DNA of 64,000 bases from Thermobispora bispora DSM 43833 (GTDB taxonomy: Bacteria > Actinomycetota > Actinomycetes > Streptosporangiales > Streptosporangiaceae): the NCBI RefSeq assembly GCF_000092645.1, contig NC_014165.1:3038001-3102000 (forward strand), given 5' to 3'. This document shows positions 34,312 through 42,564 of this stretch, piece after piece (the first letter of the stretch is position 1; every line of letters begins with the position of its first letter). Below the pieces are notes generated by a model that saw nothing but the letters and a program-made list of their open reading frames with translations, made no database searches and was not told where the DNA came from. Made by a program: the position numbers and the translations under genes.

Positions 34312-34965
34312 ATGGCCACGGCGCTCGCTACGGCGGCCGCCCGCCGGGCCGGCCCCGGCCTGGCGGTCACCGCCGACGCCGGGCGGATCGCCCGGGCCGC
34401 CCACGCCATGGCGGCCCGGTTCCAGCGGGGCGGCAGGCTCCTCACCTTCGGCATCGGGCTGGCCGCCGCCGACGCCGCCCACGTGGCCGTGGAGTTCGCC
34501 CACCCGGCCATGGCCGGCAGGCGCGCCCTGCCGGCGATCCCGCTCGCCGCCGACGCCTGCGCGCTCACCGCGTCCGGTGGGAACGGCTCCGGTCCGCTCA
34601 CCGCGCAGCTCCGGATGCTGGGCCGGCCGCACGACATCGCGCTGGGGATCCTCGGCCCCGGCCGCCCGGACGGCGACGTGCCGGCCGCGCTCGCCGCGGC
34701 GCGCGAGATCGGCATGCTCACGGTGGCGCTCGCCACCGGGGAGCACGCCGACCGGGATCCGCGGGAGGACGGCACGGACCCGGCCCGGGCGAGCGCCTCG
34801 CCCGGCACCGCCGCGACGCCGCTCGCCGCCCATCTGCTCGCCGCGCGGAGCGGCGATCCGCTCATCGTCCGGGAGATCCACCTCACCATCGCCCACCTGC
34901 TGTGGGAGCTGGTGCACGCCTTCATGGAGCAGCCGGACCTGCTCGTGGTGGAGGCGCCCCGATGA
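34312..34965 (+). CDS. SIS-domain protein, GmhA-like but lacking the phosphate-loop serine
   Basis: A 217-residue SIS (sugar isomerase)-fold protein resembling sedoheptulose-7-phosphate isomerase. The segment GRLLTFGIGLAAADAAHVAVEFAHPAMAGRRALPAIPLAADA aligns with GmhA's GNGGSAADAQHxxxE, but the phosphate-binding Ser of NGGS is Ala here. The C-terminus ends with HLTIAHLLWELVHAFMEQPDLLV. ATG 34312 has AAGGAGG. An ATGA overlap links it to the next SIS gene. I recall that SIS genes of this kind accompany actinobacterial hydrogenase maturation genes. The convergent hypC/hypA operon next door fits, but a role in maturation is inference. Confidence 0.8.
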   Translation: MATALATAAARRAGPGLAVTADAGRIARAAHAMAARFQRGGRLLTFGIGLAAADAAHVAVEFAHPAMAGRRALPAIPLAADACALTASGGNGSGPLTAQLRMLGRPHDIALGILGPGRPDGDVPAALAAAREIGMLTVALATGEHADRDPREDGTDPARASASPGTAATPLAAHLLAARSGDPLIVREIHLTIAHLLWELVHAFMEQPDLLVVEAPR

Positions 34966-35618
34966 CCGCGCACCCGGGCGCCGGGCCGGACGCTCCGCCG
35001 GGCGCTCCCGGGCTCCACCCCTTCCCCGGCTCCGGCGAGACCGGGCTCGACGGGGCGCTCGCCACGGCGGCCCGGCTCGTCGAGGAGAAGGCCAAGGAGA
35101 TCATGAGCCTGCGGGAGCGGGTGCTCGAGCGGTTCGCCGACCGGCTGCTCCCCTGCGCCGCCGCGATGGCCGCGGCCTTCCGCGGCGGCGGGCGGCTGTT
35201 CGCCTTCGGGACCGGCGGGTGCGGCGCGGACGCCCAGGCCGTGGCCCACCTGTTCCGGAGCGGCGGCCGGGGCCTCCCCGCGCTCCGGCTCCCCACCGAC
35301 GTCGCGTACGTCACCGCGCTCGGCGGCGGCGCCGGGAGGGTCTTCGCCCGGCAGATCGCGGCCCTCGGCGCACCGGGCGACATCGCGGTGGCCCTGGCGA
35401 CCTGCGACACCGGTGACGTGGGCGAAGGCCTCGCCGAGGCGAGGCACCGGGGCATGGTCACGGTCGGGATCGCCGGTCCGGGAGGCGAGCGGATGGCCGA
35501 GGGCGGCGTCGTCGACCACCTGTTCGTGGTCCCCTCGTCCTCGGTGCACCGCGTCCAGGAGGCGCAGGCCACGATCTGCCACGTGCTGTGGGAGCTGGTC
35601 CACCGGGCAATGGGGTGA
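34962..35618 (+). CDS. Second SIS-domain protein of the pair
   Basis: A 218-residue SIS-fold protein with GGRLFAFGTGGCGADAQAVAHLFRSGGRGLPALRLPTDVAYVTALGGG and the C-terminal RVQEAQATICHVLWELVHRAMG. As in its partner, the Ser of the GNGGS phosphate loop is replaced (GTGGC). The N-terminal ~35 residues are Pro/Gly-rich. It is translationally coupled to the first SIS gene by an ATGA overlap, so the two may form a hetero-oligomer. It is convergent with hypC, with a 229-base gap. Not likely to be the GmhA of the heptose locus, because an intact GmhA is encoded at 61 kb. Confidence 0.8.
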   Translation: MTAHPGAGPDAPPGAPGLHPFPGSGETGLDGALATAARLVEEKAKEIMSLRERVLERFADRLLPCAAAMAAAFRGGGRLFAFGTGGCGADAQAVAHLFRSGGRGLPALRLPTDVAYVTALGGGAGRVFARQIAALGAPGDIAVALATCDTGDVGEGLAEARHRGMVTVGIAGPGGERMAEGGVVDHLFVVPSSSVHRVQEAQATICHVLWELVHRAMG

Positions 35619-35847
35619 AGCCGTGGGGCACCGGCCCGGCCGGCGCCTCGGCATGGCCGGGCCGGGGTGCGTGCGGCCGGGCGTCCGCCCGGCGGTGGGA
35701 TCGCGGTCGCGGCCGGCCGGCCCGGCGATCGGCGGCCGGCGCACGCCGGCGGCCGGGTCTGGGCGCGGCGACGGGCGTGCGCTCCGGCGAGCACCCGCGC
35801 CCGCCGGAGTACCGGTGCGCACCCGCGCGGCCTCCCGGCCGTGCGCG

Positions 35848-36117
35848 TCAGACGGCCGGCTCCGTGACGGCGTCGATCCCACCGGAGCTCGCCCGCCCCA
35901 TCTCCTCGAGGTAGCCCCGGACCGCGTCCGCCTCCTCCGCGGAGAGCTTGGTGAGCGCGAACCCCACGTGGACGAGGACCCAGTCGCCGATCTCGAGCCC
36001 TTCGTCCCGGAGCAGCCCGATGTTGATCCGCCGCCGCTCGCCGCTCACGTCGACCACGGCGAGGTCCGGCTGATCCTCGACGAACCCGACCAGCTCACCG
36101 GGGATGCCGAGACACAC
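35848..36117 (-). CDS. hypC: Hydrogenase maturation chaperone HypC
   Basis: An 89-residue HypC/HybG-family chaperone that binds HypD and the hydrogenase precursor during assembly of the Fe(CN)2CO centre. The start is GTG 36117, so that the family's invariant (M)CLGIPG follows directly (the Cys2 binds iron). The body continues IGDWVLVHVGFALTKLSAEEADAVRGYLEEM. An ATG further upstream would add 31 Arg/Ser-rich residues before the essential Cys and is rejected. It overlaps hypA by 23 bases and ends the hydrogenase operon. hypB, hypD, hypE and hypF are not in the window. Confidence 0.92.
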   Translation of the reverse strand: MCLGIPGELVGFVEDQPDLAVVDVSGERRRINIGLLRDEGLEIGDWVLVHVGFALTKLSAEEADAVRGYLEEMGRASSGGIDAVTEPAV

Positions 36118-36508
36118 GGTGCTCCCCCTCCCCCGGCACGGGCGCCTCCCCCGGCGCCGCCGTGCGCCACCCGGGCTCCGCGAAGCGGAGCGACTCGAGG
36201 ACCAGCTCATCCCCGCCGCTGACCTCGACGTCGGTGGCGCCGCAGTACGCGCAGGCGGCGACCGGGTCGAGCGTCTCCGACCAGCGGCCGCACGCCCGGC
36301 AGTCGACCGAGGCGGGCGTGATGACGACGTCGACGGCGGCGCCCGCGGCCGCCGTGCCCTCCGACGCGATGGCGAACGCCTGGCCGAAGGCCTTCTCGGT
36401 CACCGCGTGCCGGGCGCCCACCCGTACCCTCGCGCCGGTCACCCGGCGGCCCGCGGCGCGCCGCTCGATCAGGTCGACCAGGCCCTCACAGATCCCGAGC
36501 TCGTGCAT
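36095..36508 (-). CDS. hypA: Hydrogenase nickel incorporation protein HypA
   Basis: A 137-residue HypA, the Zn protein that delivers nickel to the large subunit. It begins MHELGICEGLVDLIER; the family has MHE(L/M)S, and His2 is the Ni ligand. The zinc site is CRACGRW-...-CAYCGATD (two CxxC pairs). A C-terminal extension of ~25 residues beyond the usual end overlaps hypC. Its ATG lies four bases after the stop of a 35-residue gene. Co-transcribed with the rest of the hydrogenase genes. Confidence 0.93.
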   Translation of the reverse strand: MHELGICEGLVDLIERRAAGRRVTGARVRVGARHAVTEKAFGQAFAIASEGTAAAGAAVDVVITPASVDCRACGRWSETLDPVAACAYCGATDVEVSGGDELVLESLRFAEPGWRTAAPGEAPVPGEGEHRVSRHPR

Positions 36509-36511
36509 CCG

Positions 36512-36619
36512 CTACATCCGGGTCATCTTCACGTAGCGCTTCAGCTCCGGCCACTCCATGGCGGTGATCACGATCACCCCGCAGAGCGCGAGCAGCCCCA
36601 ATATCCGCAGCTTCCGCAT
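36512..36619 (-). CDS. 35-residue membrane peptide of the hydrogenase operon (DUF6893 type)
   Basis: A 35-residue protein with one hydrophobic helix (LRILGLLALCGVIVITAME) followed by a basic tail ending KMTRM. GGAG lies upstream of the ATG (…AAGGAGTGACCGGGATG). Short proteins of this design (DUF6893) are known next to actinobacterial hydrogenase genes. It sits between the maturation protease and hypA with gaps of 5 and 3 bases, so it is surely co-expressed. A membrane anchor or assembly role is possible but not shown. Confidence 0.75.
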   Translation of the reverse strand: MRKLRILGLLALCGVIVITAMEWPELKRYVKMTRM

Positions 36620-36624
36620 CCCGG

Positions 36625-37485
36625 TCACTCCTTTCCTCGGCCGTCCATCCGGTGGTCCCCGCCGTCCTGCCGGTCCCCGCCGTCCTCCTGCCCGTCCGGC
36701 CGATCGCCGGCCAGGTCCAGCGCGAGCGTCCGCGCCAGGTCCACGGCCGCGTCCACGGCGCCGCGCACCGGCGCGCTCAGCTCGGTGACGAGCTCCTCGC
36801 CCGGCGCGCCGGTGGGCACCACCGCGGGTTCGCAGCACAGCACCAGCACCCGCTCGGGCAGCGGGCCGAGCTCCCGCGCGAGCAGCAGGACCCGCACCGG
36901 GTCCATGCCGTGGGTGGCCACCGGAACCCCGTCCCCGTCCGGGAGCTCCGGTTCGAGCACGGTGAGGGTTCCCGGTGCCTCACCGCGCCGAGCGGCGTCG
37001 ATGAAGAGCGCGCCCCGGTAGCCCTGCTGCAGGGCGAAGACGAGGTCCATGCCGCGGATGCCGAAGTCGACCACGTCCACCCCGGGGATCGGCCCGAGGG
37101 CGGCGAGCCGCCGCGCCACCTCGACCCCGAACCCGTCGTCGCCGAGGAAGACGTTGCCGATCCCGGCGACGAGGGCCCGGCCGGTGGCCCGCGCACGTTC
37201 CACCGGCTCGACCTCGTCGGTCCGGTAGAAGAAGCGGTGGCCGGGCATCCGCGCCTCGCCCAGGTCACGCCCGGGGTCGTCCTCCAGGGTCACCGCGAGC
37301 AGGAACTCCCCCGTGTCGTCCTGCTCGATGCCCTCGACGATCGCGATCCGGCCGTCCAGGACCAGGTCGAGCACGTCCCCGCGGGCGCGGGGGCGCAGCC
37401 GGACCCTGCTCCCCACGCCGAGCGTGACCCCGTTCACGACCACGGTGGCCGGGCCGGGCGACGCCATGCGCGTCCAGAAGTCCAC
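36625..37485 (-). CDS. Hydrogenase maturation protease with an N-terminal extra domain
   Basis: A 286-residue protein. Residues ~115-255 are a HyaD/HybD-type maturation endopeptidase. They include LVAGIGNVFLGDDGFGVEVARRL (nickel-site Asp/Glu), VDFGIRGMDLVFALQQGYRGALFIDAARRG (second Asp) and a His in VATHGMDPVRVLLLARELG. It cleaves the C-terminal tail of the large subunit after nickel insertion. The first ~110 residues form a separate beta-rich domain (VTLGVGSRVRLRPRARGDVLDLVLDGRIAIVEGIEQDDTGEFLLAVTLEDDPG). In this setting that domain may recognise the Hhy large subunit. It starts 4 bases after the preceding operon gene's stop. Confidence 0.9.
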   Translation of the reverse strand: MDFWTRMASPGPATVVVNGVTLGVGSRVRLRPRARGDVLDLVLDGRIAIVEGIEQDDTGEFLLAVTLEDDPGRDLGEARMPGHRFFYRTDEVEPVERARATGRALVAGIGNVFLGDDGFGVEVARRLAALGPIPGVDVVDFGIRGMDLVFALQQGYRGALFIDAARRGEAPGTLTVLEPELPDGDGVPVATHGMDPVRVLLLARELGPLPERVLVLCCEPAVVPTGAPGEELVTELSAPVRGAVDAAVDLARTLALDLAGDRPDGQEDGGDRQDGGDHRMDGRGKE

Positions 37486-37488
37486 CCG

Positions 37489-38526
37489 TCACCTCCCCGG
37501 CCCCGCGGCGCGGACGTCCCGGAAGACGCCGTGCAACCGCATGAGCTGCTCAGGGGTGAGCGAGGTGCACCGGTCGAGGATCTCCCGCGCCCGGGGATCA
37601 CCGGCCCTGATCTCCCGGTGCTCCTCGTCGCTCAGCGCCAGGATGCTCAGGGTGAGCAGCTTGTCGATCTCGGTGGCGTCGAAGAGGTCGCCCGGGCTCT
37701 CCGGGGCGACCTTCGGGTGGTCGTAGAGGATGATCGGTGCGGAGAGCATCGTGCTCCGGTCGCCCTCCGCCCCGGCCAGCACCGGCCACAGGCCGATGTT
37801 GCGGCAGCGTTCGGCGTGCTCGCGCAGCTCGTCGGGCGGGTCGATCAGCGAGACGAACCGCCCGCCCGCGCTGTAGAGCACGACGTGGGCGGAGACGAGG
37901 GTCCGCTTCGCCACCTCGGCGCGGGTCCCCCCGGACCAGGGCGTGGTGTTCGACACCACGGCGGTGAGCCGGTAGAGCCGCGGGGCGAGGCGCTCGGCGC
38001 TCACGTCGAGCCGGCAGCCGAGCGCCTCCCACGTGGCCACGGCCGCGCCGACCCGCCGCCCCGCCGCGTCGGTGAGCCACTCCGTCTCCCGGCCGGCCGG
38101 GACCGTGGTGTCCTGCCGGTACGGGGACCGGGCGAGCTCGTCGAGGACGAGCCCGGCGGCCGTCACCTCGCGCTCGATCGCCTCCTCCCGGGGCAGGTGC
38201 GGCTGCCCGTCCACGATGAGCTCGGGCACGGGCTCCAGGCCCCCGCCGTCGAGCCGGCGGGCGAGGTCCCGCTGGACCACGTGGAGGAACCGCACGCCCA
38301 CGTCGACGGTGTCGTCCGGCCCGGCCTCGATCAGGCACTGGGTCTGGGTCTGCCACAGGTCGCCCGGGTGCTCCCTGGCGAACGGCTCGGGGTAGACGCC
38401 GCCGAGCAGCCAGCGCCGCTGGTTCTTCAGCGCGGACTGCCGGTACGGCCACAGCAGGTAGCCCTCGTACAGCACGGCCCGGGCGATCCGCCGGACCTCG
38501 TCACCGACGCGCTCCACCATGGTCAC
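37489..38526 (-). CDS. Hydrogenase-operon conserved protein, 345 residues
   Basis: I recognise this only as a type of protein found in actinobacterial group 1h hydrogenase operons. It is soluble and mixed alpha/beta, with the opening VLYEGYLLWPYRQSALKNQRRWLLGGVYPEPFA. The middle is FLHVVQRDLAR...PRLYRLTAVVSNTTPWSGGTRAEVAKRTLVSAHVVLYS. The end is acidic and helical. Neither metal-binding Cys clusters nor membrane helices are seen. The start overlaps the preceding DUF6084 gene by 4 bases. Its placement among maturation genes suggests an assembly or electron-relay accessory. Confidence 0.8.
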   Translation of the reverse strand: MTMVERVGDEVRRIARAVLYEGYLLWPYRQSALKNQRRWLLGGVYPEPFAREHPGDLWQTQTQCLIEAGPDDTVDVGVRFLHVVQRDLARRLDGGGLEPVPELIVDGQPHLPREEAIEREVTAAGLVLDELARSPYRQDTTVPAGRETEWLTDAAGRRVGAAVATWEALGCRLDVSAERLAPRLYRLTAVVSNTTPWSGGTRAEVAKRTLVSAHVVLYSAGGRFVSLIDPPDELREHAERCRNIGLWPVLAGAEGDRSTMLSAPIILYDHPKVAPESPGDLFDATEIDKLLTLSILALSDEEHREIRAGDPRAREILDRCTSLTPEQLMRLHGVFRDVRAAGPGR

Positions 38527-39179
38527 TCACCGCCCGCCCGCAGCAGCGCGTCCACGGTCTCGTCCCAGCTCAGCAGGGTGTGGCGCACCCGGTAGGCGTA
38601 CAGCCGGTCGAACACCTCCCGGCTCAGCCGCAGCCAGGCGCTGGACGGGAAGTAGCGGTCCATCACGTCCCGCCACACCCGCACCGGCATGCGGTGCTCC
38701 GCGCCGGTGCCGTGCGGGATCCGCGCGGCGAGCAGCCTGCCGTCCGCCTCATAGAACACGGTCCCGGTGAAGAGGAACTCCAGCGGGACCTCCCCGTCGG
38801 CGAGGCAGTGCAGGTACTTGGTGGCCGCCACGTCGAAGTCGTAGGTGCACGGGACGTCCACGGCGGTGACCGTGCTCCCGGTGAACGGGGGCACCTGGGT
38901 GACCGTCTGCGCCCATTCCAGGGCGTGCAGGGTCCTGCCCCACTCCGCGGGCGGGCCGAAGAGCTCGGCGAGCCGTTCCTTCTCCTCCGCCGTGTGGGTA
39001 CGGCGGGGCGCGGCGATGCGGATCCGGGTGGTGAGGAGCACGGACCGGACGTCGCCGTCCCCGTCGATCCGCAGCAGGAACCGGAGCGTCGGTGAGGCGG
39101 CGAACCCCACCGCCTCGGCGCCCTCCACCGTGATCCGCAGCCGTGGCGGGCTGGCCGCCTCGGGCAGGACCGCCGTCAT
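38523..39179 (-). CDS. Hydrogenase-operon protein, DUF6084 type
   Basis: A 218-residue protein of a family I recall as DUF6084, found beside the hydrogenases of actinobacteria. The sequence is beta-rich: RITVEGAEAVGFAASPTLRFLLRIDGDGDVRSVLLTTRIRIAAP, then WAQTVTQVPPFTGSTVTAVDVPCTYDFDVAATKYLHCLADGEVPLEFLFTGTVFYE. It has no known catalytic motif. ATG 39179 begins 83 bases after the 78-residue gene. A 4-base ATGA overlap joins it to the next gene. Function unknown; co-conservation makes it an assembly or structural factor candidate. Confidence 0.8.
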   Translation of the reverse strand: MTAVLPEAASPPRLRITVEGAEAVGFAASPTLRFLLRIDGDGDVRSVLLTTRIRIAAPRRTHTAEEKERLAELFGPPAEWGRTLHALEWAQTVTQVPPFTGSTVTAVDVPCTYDFDVAATKYLHCLADGEVPLEFLFTGTVFYEADGRLLAARIPHGTGAEHRMPVRVWRDVMDRYFPSSAWLRLSREVFDRLYAYRVRHTLLSWDETVDALLRAGGE

Positions 39180-39261
39180 CCCGTTCGCACCTTCTTCCGT
39201 GTCGTCTGCTTCGCCGTCTGCTTGCCGATACCGTTCACGTCACCGCACGCCCGCGCCCCGC

Positions 39262-39498
39262 TCACGGCGGGGAGATGTTCGGCATCCTGCGGTCGATGGG
39301 GTTGCGCAGCTCGGGGTTGATCCCGGTGGACCGCTCGGCCGTGGAGCGCCCGTCGGGCAGGTGCCCCGGCTGCATCTCGTAGTGGCCGGGGGCGTTCCCC
39401 TCGAGCACGCCCTTGGTGTGGGACGGGTCCTGCGGCCGGGCATCCGGCCGGCCCACCCTGAGGGCCTCGGACGGGCGCGTTCTCCGCTTGAAGATCAC
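39262..39498 (-). CDS. Small hydrophilic hydrogenase-operon protein, 78 residues
   Basis: A 78-residue protein beginning with GTG 39498, which overlaps the stop of the NifU/DUF5947 gene (GTGA). It is rich in Pro, Asn and charged residues (DPSHTKGVLEGNAPGHYE, PDGRSTAERSTGINPE, RNPIDRRMPNISPP) and probably largely unfolded. I recall proteins with the pattern DGRSTAERSTGINP and MPNLSPP near actinobacterial uptake hydrogenases. It has the same strand and tight spacing as its neighbours. Function unknown. Confidence 0.7.
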   Translation of the reverse strand: MIFKRRTRPSEALRVGRPDARPQDPSHTKGVLEGNAPGHYEMQPGHLPDGRSTAERSTGINPELRNPIDRRMPNISPP

Positions 39499-40733
39499 GA
39501 TGTGACCCCTTTCTCGAGCAGGTGCTCGTGCCCCGCCGGCCCGCGCGCCGGCACCGGTTCGGCGATGGCGCGCAGGTCGGCGAAGTACGTCGACAGCCGC
39601 CGCCAGACCTCCGATCCGCCGGTGAACCCCCGCCAGCCGGACCTGAGCAGGCCGACGAGCGAGTAGCAGTCGTCGATGGGGAGCAGCCAGTGCTCCCGGG
39701 CGCCGCGGACCCGGTTGACCAGCAGGGCCTCCACGTCCTCGGTCAGCCCGGCGAGCACGGGGTTGTCCCGCACGAGCCGGTCCCAGACGTCCTGGTCGCA
39801 GTCGGCCTCCACCACGCCGGCCGGGCTGGGGTAGCACACCTCGACGCGCCCGTCGCCCGAGACCTTGCGCAGGAACGCCATCTGGACCGGGATGTTCAGC
39901 GCCGCCCAGGTCTCGTCGTCGAGGGCGAAGCCCGTGAGCAGCCAGCGGCGGTCCGGGACCAGGCGGTAGCGGCCGCCCCCGGCCGCCGGGTCGGCGAAGA
40001 GCACCGCGCACGCCCGGCATGCGCAGCGCGGCTGGCGCGCGGTCCGATCGAACAGGTGCCGGTGGGCGGCCTCGAGCGGCTCGGCGCACAGCTCGCACCG
40101 GATCTCCGGGTCCGGGCGCCCGGTGGCGTCCGGGCCGGGCGCGCCGGCCGGCCGGGCCTCCGCCCGGACGGCCGCCGCCGCGTGCCCGCCCGGCTCCCGC
40201 GACCCGTCCACCGCCACCGGCCGGGTACCGCCGTCCGCGGCCCGGCGGCGCAGGCTCTCCACCGGGATGAGCGCCGGCCCGGGCCCCGCCTTCTCGATCT
40301 CCACCCGTTCGATCTCCGGCGCCGCGTCCCGCACCGCCTCCTCAACGGCGGCGCGCACCGCGTCCGCGGACGGGCCGCACCCGGCCGCGCGCACCCGCAC
40401 CCGGGCCGCACCATCGGCCAGGGCGGCGAGCTCCGCGGTCACGCCGAGCCGCCGGGCGGCCCGGCCGACCGCCTCCTCGACCCGGTCCCGCACGCCGAGC
40501 GGGTGGAGGTCGTGGAGGAGCAGCAGGCTCCCGACCAGCTCATCGGAGGCGAGCCGTACCGCGAGCTCGTCGCCGCCCTCCGCGCGCACCACGGCGAGGA
40601 TGCGCGCCAGGCCGTCGCCGTACAGGCCGAGCAGCGCGTTGATCAGCTCGACCACCGTGCCCCTCGCGCCGGGCTCCGGGAGGGAGACCGCCCTTTCGAG
40701 CAGCTCCTCGATCCGCCGGGTGCGCTCGTCCAT
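39495..40733 (-). CDS. NifU-like/DUF5947 fusion protein of the hydrogenase operon
   Basis: A 412-residue protein with two parts. Residues ~1-150 resemble a NifU C-terminal-like domain preceded by a helical region (ELINALLGLYGDGLARILAV, LLLLHDLHPLGVRDRVEEAV, RAAGCGPSADAVRAAVEEAVRDAAPEIERVEIE). NifU domains bind a cluster with CxxC; here only one Cys remains (GCGPS). After a Gly/Ala/Pro-rich linker, residues ~215-405 match DUF5947. That part has a CxxC...CxC-xxC zinc-like knuckle (RCELCAEPL, RCACRACAVLF) and a large alpha/beta body (LDDETWAALNIPVQMAFLRK, WLLPIDDCYSLVGLLRSGWRGFTGG). A role in iron-sulfur supply or assembly of the small subunit is likely but not demonstrated. Confidence 0.85.
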   Translation of the reverse strand: MDERTRRIEELLERAVSLPEPGARGTVVELINALLGLYGDGLARILAVVRAEGGDELAVRLASDELVGSLLLLHDLHPLGVRDRVEEAVGRAARRLGVTAELAALADGAARVRVRAAGCGPSADAVRAAVEEAVRDAAPEIERVEIEKAGPGPALIPVESLRRRAADGGTRPVAVDGSREPGGHAAAAVRAEARPAGAPGPDATGRPDPEIRCELCAEPLEAAHRHLFDRTARQPRCACRACAVLFADPAAGGGRYRLVPDRRWLLTGFALDDETWAALNIPVQMAFLRKVSGDGRVEVCYPSPAGVVEADCDQDVWDRLVRDNPVLAGLTEDVEALLVNRVRGAREHWLLPIDDCYSLVGLLRSGWRGFTGGSEVWRRLSTYFADLRAIAEPVPARGPAGHEHLLEKGVTS

Positions 40734-40748
40734 GGTCCCAGGCCCGTC

Positions 40749-42551
40749 CTAGCCGGAGAGGTTCGCGCCGAGCGTCGGCGAGTGCACCTTCCGCACCACC
40801 CGGCCGCCGCCGAGGTACATGTGGACACCGCACGGCAGGCAGGGATCGAAGCTGCGGACCGTGCGCATGATGTCGATCCCCTTGAAGTCCTCCGGCCCGT
40901 TCTCCTCGAACAGGTGCATCCCCTGCACCGCGTCCTCGTACGGCCCTGGCGTGCCGTAGACGTCCCGCGGGCTGGCGTTCCACGGCGTCGGCGGGTACGG
41001 GTGGTAGTTCGCGATCTTGCCGTCGCGGATCACCATGTGGTGGGAGAGCACGCCCCGCACCGCCTCGTGGAACCCGCAGCCGATGGCCTCGTCGGGCACC
41101 TCGAACTCCTGGAACACCTTGGTCCGGCCGGCCCGCACCTCGTCGAGGGCGCGCTCGACGAAGTGGAGGGCGACCGCGGCCGAGTACGCGATGAAGTAGG
41201 CGCGCGCCCGGTTGCGCTCGATGGTGTTCGACCACTTTGGAACGTGCCACTCGAAGCTCATCTCCGGGAACGACGCGCTCTTCGGCAGGTTGATCTGCAC
41301 GCTGTGCCCGGTGGCCCGGACCGTCCCCGTGTCGACGAGCCCGGCGAGCGCGGTGGTCCACAGGCGGGCGAGCGGCCCGCCGCCGGTGTCGAGCGCGAGG
41401 TAGTCCCCGGTGCGGGAGTCGTACCAGCGCGGGCTCATCACCCAGCTGTACTTGCCGTTCTCCAGGTCGCGCTTCTGCGGCCGCGGCAGCGTGGTCTGGT
41501 TCCACGGATGCCGCTTGTCCACCGGGTTGCCGAGCGGGTCCCGGGTGACGAACGTCTCCTCGTTCTCCCAGTCGTCGTAGTAGGAGCTGCCGAGGAGGAT
41601 CCGGATCCCCAGGTTGATGTCGACGAGATCGGTGGTGCGCAGCTCGCCGTCGAGCACGATGCCGGGGGTGACGAAGTTGCGCCGCCCCCACTCCCGCATG
41701 TTCCGGTAGTCGTAGTCCACGTAGTCCGGGTCCTGGAACGCGCCCCAGCACCCCAGCATGATCCGCCGCCGGCCGACCTCCTCGTACCCGGGCAGCGCCT
41801 CGTAGAAGAAGTCGAACAGGTCGTCGTTGAGCGGGACCGCCTTCTTGACGAAGTCGATGACCTTGAGCAGCCGGGCGAGGTAGTCGGTGAACACCTGCGG
41901 CGTGGGCACGGTGCCCACCCCACCCGGGTAGAGGGTGGACGGGTGCACGTGCCGCCCCTCCATCAGGCAGCACATCTCCCGGGTGATCCGGCTCATCTGG
42001 AGCGACTCCCGGTACATCTCGCCGCTGAACGGGTTGTACGCCCGCATGATGTCGGCGATCGTCCGGTAGCCGTGGATGTGGGCCCGGGGCGCCTCGGTCG
42101 TCTCCGCCCTGCGCAGCAGGCTCGGGTTGGTCTGCTTGACCATCTGCTCGCAGTAGTCGACGAAGACGAGGTTGTCCTGGAAGAGGGTATGGTCGAACAT
42201 GAACTCCGCGGCCTCGCCGAGGTTGATGATCCACTCGGCGAGCGGCGGCGGCTTGATGCCGTACGCCATGTTCTGAGCGTAGATCGAGCAGACCGCGTGG
42301 TTGTCGCCGCAGATGCCGCAGATCCGGCTGGTGATGAAGTGCGCGTCCCGCGGGTCCTTGCCGCGCATGAACACGCTGTACCCGCGGAACACCGACGAGG
42401 TGCTCTTACACTCGACGACCTCGCGGTTCTTGAAGTCGATCTTGGTATAGATCCCGAGGTTCCCGATGATCCTGGTGATCGGGTCCCAGGACATCTCAAC
42501 GAGCTCCCGAGCCTCCTCCTTGGCCCGGGCGCGCTCGGTCCGCATGGCCAC
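40749..42551 (-). CDS. hhyL: [NiFe]-hydrogenase large subunit, group 1h (Hhy)
   Basis: A 600-residue catalytic subunit carrying the NiFe(CN)2CO centre. The four Cys ligands are in L1 (SRICGICGDNH) and L2 (DPCLPCGVHM). Block EGRHVHPSTLYPGGVGTV and VDINLGIRILLGSSYYDDW match the actinobacterial high-affinity group 1h/5 type (as in Streptomyces and Ralstonia). That type oxidises H2 at atmospheric concentrations and feeds electrons into the respiratory chain. The C-terminal tail after the L2 His (about 23 residues) is the part removed by the maturation protease. It follows the small-subunit gene with a 13-base gap. There is no Tat signal, as usual for the large subunit. Confidence 0.97.
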   Translation of the reverse strand: MAMRTERARAKEEARELVEMSWDPITRIIGNLGIYTKIDFKNREVVECKSTSSVFRGYSVFMRGKDPRDAHFITSRICGICGDNHAVCSIYAQNMAYGIKPPPLAEWIINLGEAAEFMFDHTLFQDNLVFVDYCEQMVKQTNPSLLRRAETTEAPRAHIHGYRTIADIMRAYNPFSGEMYRESLQMSRITREMCCLMEGRHVHPSTLYPGGVGTVPTPQVFTDYLARLLKVIDFVKKAVPLNDDLFDFFYEALPGYEEVGRRRIMLGCWGAFQDPDYVDYDYRNMREWGRRNFVTPGIVLDGELRTTDLVDINLGIRILLGSSYYDDWENEETFVTRDPLGNPVDKRHPWNQTTLPRPQKRDLENGKYSWVMSPRWYDSRTGDYLALDTGGGPLARLWTTALAGLVDTGTVRATGHSVQINLPKSASFPEMSFEWHVPKWSNTIERNRARAYFIAYSAAVALHFVERALDEVRAGRTKVFQEFEVPDEAIGCGFHEAVRGVLSHHMVIRDGKIANYHPYPPTPWNASPRDVYGTPGPYEDAVQGMHLFEENGPEDFKGIDIMRTVRSFDPCLPCGVHMYLGGGRVVRKVHSPTLGANLSG

Positions 42552-42564
42552 TTTCGCGTCCCCC

